A DNA stretch of 24,544 bases from NCBI GenBank assembly GCA_900543305.1, contig UQQZ01000035.1, forward strand, positions 1-24,544, in the 5' to 3' direction. Of this stretch, positions 15,821 to 22,737 are shown piece by piece. This stretch comes from an uncultured Oscillospiraceae bacterium (GTDB lineage Bacteria; Bacillota; Clostridia; Oscillospirales; Acutalibacteraceae). Each line of letters opens with the position of its first letter. The first letter of the stretch is position 1. A program made the translations under genes and the position numbers. Under the pieces are notes generated by a model. The model worked only from the letters and a program-made list of their open reading frames with translations. It made no database searches and was not told where the DNA came from.

Positions 15821-16360
15821 ATGGGAGACGTGTACAAAATCAATATTGCCGGATGCGAACGGGAACTTCCCATTTGCCCTATTGACGACCACATGGACAT
15901 TGCAGGCTTCGTGATGTTCAGCGACGTGGAGATCACGGAGAAGACCGCCAAGGCTCTCATGGAAAAATGCCCGGAGCACGATGTGATCGTCACCGCGGAA
16001 TCCAAAGGGATTCCCCTGGCCTATGAGATGGCCCGCATTGGATGCCGGGATTATGTGGTTGCCAGAAAAGGGGTCAAAGCCTATATGGAAGATCCCATCC
16101 ATGTGGAAGTGAAGTCCATCACCACGGACCATGTGCAGAAATTGTACCTGTCCAAGGCGGACTGTGAAAATCTGAAGGATAAGCGCGTTCTCATTGTGGA
16201 CGATGTGATCTCCACCGGTGAGTCCCTGGCTGCCATGGAGGAACTGCTCCATTCCATCGGCGCCAAGGTGGTGGGCAAAGCCTGCGTGCTGGCGGAAGGC
16301 GATGCCAAGGACCGGACAGACATTATCTATCTGGAGCCGCTGCCTTTGTTCTTCAAATAA
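15821..16360 (+). CDS. Phosphoribosyltransferase, adenine PRTase (Apt)-like
   Basis: 179 residues of the type I phosphoribosyltransferase fold. The PRPP-binding loop is VLIVDDVISTGES (acidic pair D127/D128), and the flexible-loop region includes TAESKGIPLAYEMARIG and VVARKGVKAYM. These patterns fit the Apt/Xpt/PurR group (COG0503). An adenine or xanthine PRTase that salvages a purine base with PRPP is the likely role; the ESKG and ARK motifs are also found in regulatory relatives, but no DNA-binding domain is present here. A very good AAGGAGG ribosome binding site precedes the ATG. It ends 3 bases before comEC, so the two are in one operon. Confidence 0.87.
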   Translation: MGDVYKINIAGCERELPICPIDDHMDIAGFVMFSDVEITEKTAKALMEKCPEHDVIVTAESKGIPLAYEMARIGCRDYVVARKGVKAYMEDPIHVEVKSITTDHVQKLYLSKADCENLKDKRVLIVDDVISTGESLAAMEELLHSIGAKVVGKACVLAEGDAKDRTDIIYLEPLPLFFK

Positions 16361-16363
16361 AGC

Positions 16364-18640
16364 ATGGCCCGTCCTCTGGCCCTGGTGGGGTTTTCCGTGT
16401 ATGCGGCCTTGGTGCTGGCCGCCGCGTTGGGACCGGAATTTTCCTGGCCCCTGGCGGCGCTATGCCTGGGATTGGCCGCCATATGCGGAATCGCCTGGGT
16501 GGGAGTATCCTTGTACGGGCGGAGCAGGAGAATCTCCTGTGAAAAAGAGCTTCCGGTGCAAAAGCCGGGGGCTCTTTGCGCGTTTTTGGGAGGATTTTGG
16601 GTTTTCTTGGCCATCGGGGCAATGCTCCTTTCCTACCAAAATGCCTGGAACCGAGTGTCCCCTTGCTGGGAGCTGGATGGTCAAACCAGAACCATCTGGG
16701 GGCAAGTGTTGGAGTATCCCCGGGAGCAGTATCATACCTATTACTATTCCATCCGGGTGGAAGGCTTGGGAGATCCCGCGGGGGAAGAAACCTTACAGGA
16801 AACGGACCCCTTTACCCTGCGGCTCTCTGCTTCCTTGCCTCTGTCCTGTCAGCCGGGGGATTGGGTGGAATGTGACGTCCGGTTCTACGCCTTTGATTAC
16901 AGCGGCGGCCTGTTTTCCCTGCGGAATTCCCGGTTGGCAGACGGCATTTCCCTGGGGGCGACCTTGGTCCAGTATGAAGGGGTCCAGGTGGTGGAGGATC
17001 CGGTGACGCCCCTGTGGGAATTGCTGGCAAGGCTCCGTCACCGGCTGGGCCGGGAATTGGATCAGCGGTTGCCCCAGCGGGAGGCCGGGCTCATCCGGGC
17101 CATTGCACTGGGAGACAACAGCCGCCTTTCCCAGGAGGATATCAGCAATTTCCGGCAATTGGGCGTGTCCCACATCCTGGTGGTTTCCGGTCTGCACATG
17201 ACAGCTCTGGCAGGCTTTCTGCACCTGCTCTTCCGGAGAACCGCCGCCGTGAAGGCGGTGCGCAATTTGCTGACCGGTTTGGTGCTCTTTGTTTTCCTGG
17301 CCTTGACGGGCTTTTCCCCTTCTGCCTGCCGGGGAGCCGCCATGTATGGAGTCATTCTGGTGGCGGATTCCTTCGGCCGTCCTGCGGACAGTCTCAATTC
17401 CCTGGGGCTGGCGGTGCTGCTGGTGTGCCTGGGAGATCCCTTTTCCGGCGGGGACATGGGCTTTGCCCTTTCGGTGCTGGCCACCTTGGGAATTCTGCTG
17501 GCGTACCGGCCCCTGTATGGAATGCTGCTGGGGAAACGAGGTCTTTCCCGCCGTGGTCCTTGGAGGGGAATCGCTTCTTCTTTGGCTTTGACAGGGTCTG
17601 CCACCTTGGGAACATTTTCCGTTCAGATGGCTTCCTTCCGGGGGTTTTCCCTGTTGCTTCCCCTGGCCAATCTGCTGGTGGTGCTTCCCGGTACATTGCT
17701 GCTCTATTTGTCCTTTGGGGGATTGATGCTGGCGGTTTGCCCTCCGTTGGCGCCTTTGTGTGAACCTTTCCTGTGGGCAGCAGGATGGGTTTCCCGGCTG
17801 TTTTTGGAGACAGGCGCCTTCCTGGCTCAGGGAAAGGGAATGTTTTGGGCCGTGGACCGTTGGGCTCCCCTGATGACGGTGCTGGGCGTTTTAGTTCTGC
17901 TGCTGGGGTTGGCCGTGGCTTCTCTGGGAGGAGGAAAAGCCAGGTGGGTCCGGCGGGGTGTTGCGGTGATCTGCGGTGGGGGAATTCTGTTGTGGAGCTG
18001 GCAAATGGACGTGGGTTACCGGCGGGCCTTTACCTTGGTGGTGCCGGAATCCGGCGGAGCTTCCTGTGTGGTGTTGGTGTCCCAAGATCGGGCAGCGGTG
18101 CTTTCTCTGGGCGGTTACCAGACGGGAACGGTGACGGAGGTGTTAAACCGCCGGGGTGTCAGGTCGGTGGAAACCCTCTGCCTGCCCATGCAGGACGCCG
18201 ATGTCCTGGAAGGGGCAGCCCAGGTTTTGGAGAAATATGGAACACGGCAGCTGGTTCTGCCCCAGGGGACCTATCGGGATCAATCCTTGGAGGAGGCCCC
18301 GGAAGCGCTGTATCTGGAAGGTGGGGACACCTTTCAGGCCCTGCCCGGTGTGACGGCGGAAGTACTGCCTCGGTGGGAGGGAGTGCGGCTGAACCTGTAT
18401 GGGGTGGAAGTTCTGGTGGAGTGGGAAAAGGCCCAAAAGCAGCAGTGTGAGATTTTGGTCACCTGTTTGGAAAAGAGCCTGGTAAATTCCTCATTTACTG
18501 TTTGGCAGACCGATGCTATAATAGAGGAAATCACTCAATTTCCCCAGGAGGGGGAAAGCCTGGTGCTGCCGGTAGACACCTATTCGGTGGCGGTGGAGAT
18601 TCTGCCCGGGGGCCGGGTGCAAGCAAGGAGGGAAGGCTGA
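16364..18640 (+). CDS. comEC: ComEC/Rec2-family competence channel with degenerate metallo-hydrolase domain
   Basis: 758 residues. N-terminal helices (about 1-40 and 68-88) surround an OB-fold-like DUF4131 region. The competence core (about 240-540) includes IRAIALGDNSRLSQEDISNF and VSHILVVSGLHMTALAGF, the hallmark of ComEC, with many membrane helices. ComEC forms the channel that takes transforming single-stranded DNA across the membrane. The C-terminal part (about 560-758) is the metallo-beta-lactamase-like domain, but where the metal motif HxHxDH should be it reads L607-PMQDAD-V614, with no histidine. The nuclease-like activity proposed for this domain is therefore unlikely. It starts 3 bases after the PRTase stop and its TGA shares a base with the holA ATG. 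The comEC-holA adjacency is common in Firmicutes. Confidence 0.92.
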   Translation: MARPLALVGFSVYAALVLAAALGPEFSWPLAALCLGLAAICGIAWVGVSLYGRSRRISCEKELPVQKPGALCAFLGGFWVFLAIGAMLLSYQNAWNRVSPCWELDGQTRTIWGQVLEYPREQYHTYYYSIRVEGLGDPAGEETLQETDPFTLRLSASLPLSCQPGDWVECDVRFYAFDYSGGLFSLRNSRLADGISLGATLVQYEGVQVVEDPVTPLWELLARLRHRLGRELDQRLPQREAGLIRAIALGDNSRLSQEDISNFRQLGVSHILVVSGLHMTALAGFLHLLFRRTAAVKAVRNLLTGLVLFVFLALTGFSPSACRGAAMYGVILVADSFGRPADSLNSLGLAVLLVCLGDPFSGGDMGFALSVLATLGILLAYRPLYGMLLGKRGLSRRGPWRGIASSLALTGSATLGTFSVQMASFRGFSLLLPLANLLVVLPGTLLLYLSFGGLMLAVCPPLAPLCEPFLWAAGWVSRLFLETGAFLAQGKGMFWAVDRWAPLMTVLGVLVLLLGLAVASLGGGKARWVRRGVAVICGGGILLWSWQMDVGYRRAFTLVVPESGGASCVVLVSQDRAAVLSLGGYQTGTVTEVLNRRGVRSVETLCLPMQDADVLEGAAQVLEKYGTRQLVLPQGTYRDQSLEEAPEALYLEGGDTFQALPGVTAEVLPRWEGVRLNLYGVEVLVEWEKAQKQQCEILVTCLEKSLVNSSFTVWQTDAIIEEITQFPQEGESLVLPVDTYSVAVEILPGGRVQARREG
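18494..18522 (+). promoter_or_regulatory. Candidate promoter inside the comEC 3' end, reading into holA
   Basis: TTTACT (18494-18499) and a perfect TATAAT (18517-18522) are 17 bases apart, and TGC directly precedes the -10, giving an extended -10. It lies in coding sequence 118 bases before holA. It could uncouple the essential holA from comEC expression. Not proven, since coding DNA can match by chance. Confidence 0.55.
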
Positions 18641-19704
18641 TGCCATCCGTGGACGAAAACGGGTTGAAAAAACAGATTGCCGAAGGGGAGCTGGAAGGAC
18701 TTTTCGTGATTGCGGGAGAGGAAAAGTATCTGGTGCGCCGGCTTTCCCAACAGCTGATCAAAAAAGCGGCAGGGGACGCCTTTCCGGAGTTTAACAATCA
18801 GACCTTCACAGACGAAGCGTCGGTGGACAAAATTGGAGACGCGGCCCAGGCCTTGCCCTTTTTCGCCGATCGAAAATGCGTTTCGGTAGCGGATTTTGAT
18901 GTGGAGACCAAGAACGCCCAGGAGCTGGAAAAGCTTTATGAGCTGTGGGAGCTTTGCCCCGAAAGCACCACTTTGGTCTTTTGGTATCCCACCCTGGATT
19001 TTGAGGGGAAAAAGTCTGCCAAATGGCGGAAGTTTTTAAAGCAAGGGGAAGCCAGGGGAACGGTGGTCCAGTGCGGCAGGCGAAGTGTATCCGAGCTGCA
19101 GCGAATGCTCCAGCGGGAGGCGGAAAAATCCGGCTGTACCCTGTCCCGGCAAAACGCGGGCAAGCTGGTAGAGTATGCAGGGCTGGATGTGACGGGCCTG
19201 CGCAATGAGCTGGAAAAGCTCTGCGCCTACGCCCTGGGAAGCTGCGGAGAAGGAACGCCAGAAATCACCTTGGGAATGATCGAGGAACTGGTGCCCAAGA
19301 CCACGGAAACCACGGTCTTTCTTTTGGCAGGAGCGCTGATCGGAGGAGATTACGAAAAGGCCTATGGGCTGCTGGAGCAGCTGTTTTACCAAAATGAAGA
19401 GCCGGTTGCCATTTTAGGAGCTTTGGCTTCCTCCTATGTGGATATGTACCGGGTGCGGGTAGCCCAGGAAAAGGGGGGCACCTACGAGGATGCCGCCCAA
19501 TATGGGGAGTACAAGGGGCGGGAATTTCGGCTGCGCAATGCCCAGCGCAATGCCCGGAATCTGTCTCAAAAGGCCTTGCGCAACAGTCTCCACCTGTTGC
19601 TGGAAGCAGACCTGGCCTTGAAGGGATCCCGTCTGGACGCCAGGATTGTCCTGGACGAATTGGTGGCCAAATTGCTCATGGCTGCCAAGGGGGATGCCTC
19701 TTGA
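18640..19704 (+). CDS. holA: DNA polymerase III delta subunit
   Basis: 354 residues, close to the usual 330-350. The start KKQIAEGELEGLFVIAGEEKYLVRRLSQQL and the later RMLQREAEKSGCTLSRQNAGKLVEYAGLDVTGLRNELEKLCAY are typical of the Firmicutes HolA family. Delta is the clamp-loader arm that opens the beta sliding clamp. The N-terminal domain is an AAA+-like fold without a functional P-loop, followed by a helical lid and collar domain (about 220-354). ATG 18640 overlaps the comEC stop by one base and has AAGGAGGG upstream; the frame is open further upstream but only within comEC. Its stop overlaps the next start (TTGA). Confidence 0.92.
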   Translation: MPSVDENGLKKQIAEGELEGLFVIAGEEKYLVRRLSQQLIKKAAGDAFPEFNNQTFTDEASVDKIGDAAQALPFFADRKCVSVADFDVETKNAQELEKLYELWELCPESTTLVFWYPTLDFEGKKSAKWRKFLKQGEARGTVVQCGRRSVSELQRMLQREAEKSGCTLSRQNAGKLVEYAGLDVTGLRNELEKLCAYALGSCGEGTPEITLGMIEELVPKTTETTVFLLAGALIGGDYEKAYGLLEQLFYQNEEPVAILGALASSYVDMYRVRVAQEKGGTYEDAAQYGEYKGREFRLRNAQRNARNLSQKALRNSLHLLLEADLALKGSRLDARIVLDELVAKLLMAAKGDAS

Positions 19705-20306
19705 TCCGGGTGAAGGAAGCCATCGTGGTGGAAGGGCGCTACGACAAGGCAAAACTTTCTTCCCTGGTGGATGGGCTCATTGTGGAGACGGAGGGGTTCA
19801 GCATATTTCGGGACCGGGAAAAGCTCCAATACCTGCGGGAGTTGGCCCGGAAACGGGGATTGATTGTCCTTACGGACAGTGACGGAGCGGGGTTCCTGAT
19901 CCGTCACAAGCTGACCTCCTGCATTCCTCCGGAGCAATTGAAACATGGGTATATTCCCGACGTGTACGGGAAAGAACGGCGCAAATCCGCCCCCTCCAAG
20001 GAAGGAAAGCTGGGGGTGGAAGGAATGGACCTGGAAACCCTCCGAGACGTGCTGGAGCGGGCCGGGGCCACTGTGGAAGGGGAAGAAGTACGGGCTGTCC
20101 AGGGGCCGCCCCTGACCAAGGGGGACCTGTATCAATGGGGTCTGACCGGGGGACCGGACAGTGCCCGCCGGAGAAAGGAACTGCAAAAGGAACTGCATCT
20201 GCCGGAACGGCTGTCCACCAACGGGCTGTTACAGGCCCTGAACGGGTTATTCAGCCGGGCAGAATTCTATAAAACCGCCGAAAGGCTCTGGAAGGAGAAA
20301 GCTTGA
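19701..20306 (+). CDS. rnmV: RNase M5-type Toprim ribonuclease
   Basis: 201 residues. The N-terminal Toprim domain shows its catalytic glutamate in AIVVEGRYDKAKL and the DxD pair D59/D61 in TDSDGAG. A C-terminal region of about 90 residues (DUF4093-like) follows. RNase M5 matures the ends of 5S rRNA; this family member fits by size and order. The TTG start (19701) shares TGA with the end of holA (TTGA) and has an AAGGGGG site 8 bases upstream, so translation is probably coupled. Identification as the true 5S maturase, as opposed to another small primase-like Toprim protein, is moderately sure. Confidence 0.85.
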   Translation: MIRVKEAIVVEGRYDKAKLSSLVDGLIVETEGFSIFRDREKLQYLRELARKRGLIVLTDSDGAGFLIRHKLTSCIPPEQLKHGYIPDVYGKERRKSAPSKEGKLGVEGMDLETLRDVLERAGATVEGEEVRAVQGPPLTKGDLYQWGLTGGPDSARRRKELQKELHLPERLSTNGLLQALNGLFSRAEFYKTAERLWKEKA

Positions 20307-20307
20307 G

Positions 20308-20748
20308 ATGGATTTGACAAAACAGACCCTGGAAGGGGTGCAGTTTCGCAGTCGGGGCAAGTGGTATCTGGCGGAGCAGGTGGATACGTTTTTAGAGGCG
20401 CTGAAGGCCAGCGTGGAGGAGGACTGCCGGGAGGAGGAACAGGCGGCCCGGGAGGCCCAACGGCTCAAAGAGGAAAACACCCGGCTTCAGGAGGCGCTGG
20501 AAGCCGCCCAAAAGTCGGGAGAAGAACTTTCCCGACAGCTGGAGGAAGCCCGGAAGGAGCTGGTTTCCCGTCCGGCGGAAGAACGCCAGCGCAGAGTGTG
20601 TCAGGAATTGGAACAGGAGCGGGATGAGCTGATTGAGGATATCAAGGCACTGCGCAGTTTCCGGGAAAGTTTTCGGCAGGCGGTGGTCCGGGATGGAGAA
20701 CAGCTGCTGGGCCAGGTAAAAGCTCTGCCCTCGGAGGAATTGCTGTGA
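20308..20748 (+). CDS. DivIVA-like coiled-coil protein
   Basis: 146 residues. The first 35 (LEGVQFRSRGKWYLAEQVDTFLEAL) resemble the DivIVA/GpsB lipid-binding head, with R-G..Y..EQVD.FL in place of the usual RGY..EEVD.FL. The rest is a nearly uninterrupted coiled coil rich in Glu, Arg, Leu and Gln (about 35-130). It has no membrane segment or enzymatic motif. DivIVA-family proteins mark curved membrane at poles and septa and recruit partners; this one is short, so a GpsB-like or scaffold role is possible. It begins one base after the rnmV stop and its TGA overlaps the next GTG. The family assignment rests on the short N-terminal pattern only. Confidence 0.7.
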   Translation: MDLTKQTLEGVQFRSRGKWYLAEQVDTFLEALKASVEEDCREEEQAAREAQRLKEENTRLQEALEAAQKSGEELSRQLEEARKELVSRPAEERQRRVCQELEQERDELIEDIKALRSFRESFRQAVVRDGEQLLGQVKALPSEELL

Positions 20749-21302
20749 GGTTCCCGGTAGTTACTGCCCGGTTGATTGTGCGCAAGGCCAGGGAGGAAGA
20801 CCAGGAAGCGTATTTTCAGCTGCGCAACAGCCCCTATATTTTGCGGTACAACGCCATGGAAGAGGCGTCTCGAGAGGAATCGGACCGGCAAGTTCAGGAA
20901 GATCTCTTGTCGGATCGGGCGTTCTACCTGGAGGACAGGAAAACCGGCACTCTGGTGGGAGCGGTGTGGCTTTCCAAAGACAGGCTGCGCCACGGTGTGC
21001 CCTCCACCACCTTGGAATACTTTTTGGGGGAATCCTTTGCGGGACAGGGATTGATGACGGAGGCCCTTCGAAGCCTGCTGCCCTACGCTTTTGAAGTGTT
21101 GCAGGTTGAGGTGGTTTCAGCCCGGGTGTTTTCGGGAAACCGGGGATCGGAGAGGGTTCTGGAAAAGCTGGGATTTGTAAAGGAAGGCACTTTACGGCGG
21201 GCAGTCAAGGGGTACGGAGGGATCATTTACGACGATGTGGTGTTTTCCCTGTTGCGGGAAGAATGGGCCGGGACGGAAACGCTGCATGGTAAGGAGGCGT
21301 GA
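20745..21302 (+). CDS. RimJ/RimL-type GNAT acetyltransferase
   Basis: 185 residues. TARLIVRKAREEDQEAYFQL at the start and LEYFLGESFAGQGLMTEALRSLLPYAF (the acetyl-CoA loop with GQGLMTEAL) are characteristic of GNAT enzymes that acetylate ribosomal protein N-termini, and of related small-molecule acetylases. The later motif NRGSERVLEKLGFVKEGTLRRAV is also typical. The GTG start at 20745 overlaps the preceding stop (GTGA) and has GGAGGA six bases upstream. Its stop comes 3 bases before the next gene. The substrate is unknown; membership in a replication/division cluster does not define it. Confidence 0.88.
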   Translation: MRFPVVTARLIVRKAREEDQEAYFQLRNSPYILRYNAMEEASREESDRQVQEDLLSDRAFYLEDRKTGTLVGAVWLSKDRLRHGVPSTTLEYFLGESFAGQGLMTEALRSLLPYAFEVLQVEVVSARVFSGNRGSERVLEKLGFVKEGTLRRAVKGYGGIIYDDVVFSLLREEWAGTETLHGKEA

Positions 21303-21305
21303 CGG

Positions 21306-22031
21306 ATGGAACAGGAGCAGCGGCAAGAAAGTCGGATCGATGAATTTCTCGATTTGTACAAACAGGTGGAAGACGTGCTGGAGGACAAATATCGCAATGC
21401 CAGGCGCCACTATTCCAGTGTGGTGTTTGAATTTATCAAGGATGTAGAGAGCGGGCCGGTGCGGGATAAGCTGGAGACTTGCCGGGAAATCCGCAACCTG
21501 ATCACCCACAGCGCCAATCTGGACGGAGAACCCATCGTGGAGCCGTCTGCCCCGGTGGTGGCTGCTTTGAAGGAAGTTTTGGAATTTGTGAAACGTCCGC
21601 CTCTGGCGTTGGAATATGCCACCAAAGGAGATCAGGTCATGAAAGCCCATCTCCATCAAAAGGTTTTGCGGTTGATGGAGGTCATGGAGAAAAACGGCTA
21701 TTCCCATATTCCCGTCATGCGGGATGGGGAATTTTGCGGCGTGTTCAGTGTGGGTACCGTGTTCCAGTATGTGCTTCGTACCGGAGGGAAATGCATCAAA
21801 CCTGAAATGACCGTGGCGGATCTGGGCCGGTATATTGAGGTAAACGAGCACCGGGAGCATTACGAATTTGTTCCCCAGGATGAGAGCTACATTTCTGTCC
21901 GGCAAAAGTTTGAAAAAGTGAAGGGGAAAAACAAGCGGGTTTCCGTGATCTTCATTACGGAGCACGGCTGTCCTGGAGAACGGCTTCTGGGGATGATCAC
22001 CCCCTGGGACGTTTTGGGAGAGCCCGATTGA
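21306..22031 (+). CDS. CBS-pair protein with HEPN-like helical N-terminus
   Basis: 241 residues. The N-terminal 95 residues are helical and charged and contain R63-NLIT-H68 in CREIRNLITHSANLDG, an Rx4H pattern like the catalytic motif of HEPN RNases. Two CBS motifs follow, about 105-160 (VLRLMEVMEKNGYSHIPVMR, GVFSVGTVF) and 185-238 (VSVIFITEHGC, LLGMITPWDVL). CBS pairs usually bind adenosine nucleotides or cyclic di-nucleotides. A nucleotide-gated RNA-binding or RNase function is an inference. I recall CBS proteins of this size with an RNxxxH segment in other Firmicutes, so the layout is probably a widespread uncharacterised family. AAGGAGG lies 8 bases before the ATG. It is the last gene of the operon. 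Confidence 0.8.
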   Translation: MEQEQRQESRIDEFLDLYKQVEDVLEDKYRNARRHYSSVVFEFIKDVESGPVRDKLETCREIRNLITHSANLDGEPIVEPSAPVVAALKEVLEFVKRPPLALEYATKGDQVMKAHLHQKVLRLMEVMEKNGYSHIPVMRDGEFCGVFSVGTVFQYVLRTGGKCIKPEMTVADLGRYIEVNEHREHYEFVPQDESYISVRQKFEKVKGKNKRVSVIFITEHGCPGERLLGMITPWDVLGEPD

Positions 22032-22052
22032 ATGCTGCCCTGTGTGAACTGG

Positions 22053-22094
22053 AAAAAGTCCCATACCCTGTCCATCTGGGTATGGGACTTTTTT
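22053..22094. terminator. Strong terminator at the end of the holA-CBS operon
   Basis: AAAAAGTCCCATACCC (22053-22068) pairs perfectly with 22078-22093 around a 9-base loop, and six T end it on the + strand. On the - strand five T follow the stem, so it can also end the convergent small gene. Confidence 0.95.
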
Positions 22095-22115
22095 GGCCGG
22101 TGAGACGGCCTGACT

Positions 22116-22460
22116 TTATTCGAGGGAGGGCTGGGCGTGGAAGGAAGTTTCCCGCAATTCCAAATCTCCCTGGGTGTTTTTGGAAAATATATTTTCCTCG
22201 TAGTAAATCCGGCAGTGGAGCATTTTTCCGTCAAATTCCGAAACCACATAATACAAGCGGTTGATCAAGGTGGATCTGTCCTCATAGACATCGTAATTGC
22301 CTAGGGGGAGAGCTTCTTTTCCGTCCAGGGTCAAAGGGGATCCGGAGTGGAAAGAGGGGTCCGACGGCCGAAGGCCCAGCGCTTCACAATATCCCACGAA
22401 CATTCTCCTTTTGGTGCGGTTAGGCACAGGTAGATAGGTTTTTTTCATCTTACCACGCAT
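22116..22460 (-). CDS. Hypothetical protein
   Basis: 114 residues, family not recognised. It is soluble and mixed in composition, beginning MRGKMKKTYLPVPNRTKRRM with a basic N-terminus, then LPLGNYDVYEDRSTLINRLYYVVSEFDGKMLHCRIYYEENIF. The alternation of aromatic and charged residues there is protein-like, which argues for a real gene. ATG 22460 has AAAGG six bases upstream; a second ATG at 22448 would start at MKKTYL. It is convergent to the CBS gene and shares the terminator at 22053-22094. Its stop lies 22 bases from that stem. Its upstream DNA is markedly A/T-rich. No membrane segment or known motif is visible. Confidence 0.6.
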   Translation of the reverse strand: MRGKMKKTYLPVPNRTKRRMFVGYCEALGLRPSDPSFHSGSPLTLDGKEALPLGNYDVYEDRSTLINRLYYVVSEFDGKMLHCRIYYEENIFSKNTQGDLELRETSFHAQPSLE

Positions 22461-22645
22461 TTGTGCCTTTGTAAATAATTTTTATATAGTGTAGGATAAG
22501 ATGGGTGCTGGAACAGTTCCTTCGAGGAATCGTTTTATAACCGATTGTTTCAGTAGTGGGATCAGTTCGGAACGATGTTTGCAGGGATCAGCCCAGCAGA
22601 TTAAATCCAAAATTGACAGTGAGATACTTGCCGGATGGGAGAATT
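22461..22645. other. A/T-richer intergenic region upstream of the MATE gene
   Basis: No gene is seen here. The base composition is visibly lower in GC than in the housekeeping operons. A lone TTGACA (22613-22618) has no matching -10 at 16-18 bases. The part next to the small minus-strand gene is A/T-rich (AATAATTTTTATATAG) and could hold its promoter, but I cannot place the boxes. Confidence 0.5.
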
Positions 22646-22659
22646 CATATCTTGATATG
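22646..22659. promoter_or_regulatory. Inverted repeat (candidate operator) over the MATE promoter -35
   Basis: CATATC-TT-GATATG is a perfect 6+6 inverted repeat. It covers the whole -35 box of the MATE promoter, the position expected for a repressor site. No regulator gene is adjacent in the window. Confidence 0.5.
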
Positions 22660-22681
22660 GGAACAGGGGGAGAGTTATAAT
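22652..22681 (+). promoter_or_regulatory. Promoter of the MATE transporter gene
   Basis: TTGATA (22652-22657) and a perfect TATAAT (22676-22681) are separated by 18 bases. Transcription would start near 22688, giving a leader of about 50 bases before the ATG at 22738. Confidence 0.78.
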
Positions 22682-22737
22682 TTGTCAAGGGTTTTAAGCG
22701 CTGTTTTTTAAAGCATGCAAAAGAACGGAGGATCTCC

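Noticed and set aside
22613..22618. TTGACA as a promoter -35 box
   Set aside because: No acceptable -10 box lies 16-18 bases downstream; the pair at 22652/22676 is much better.
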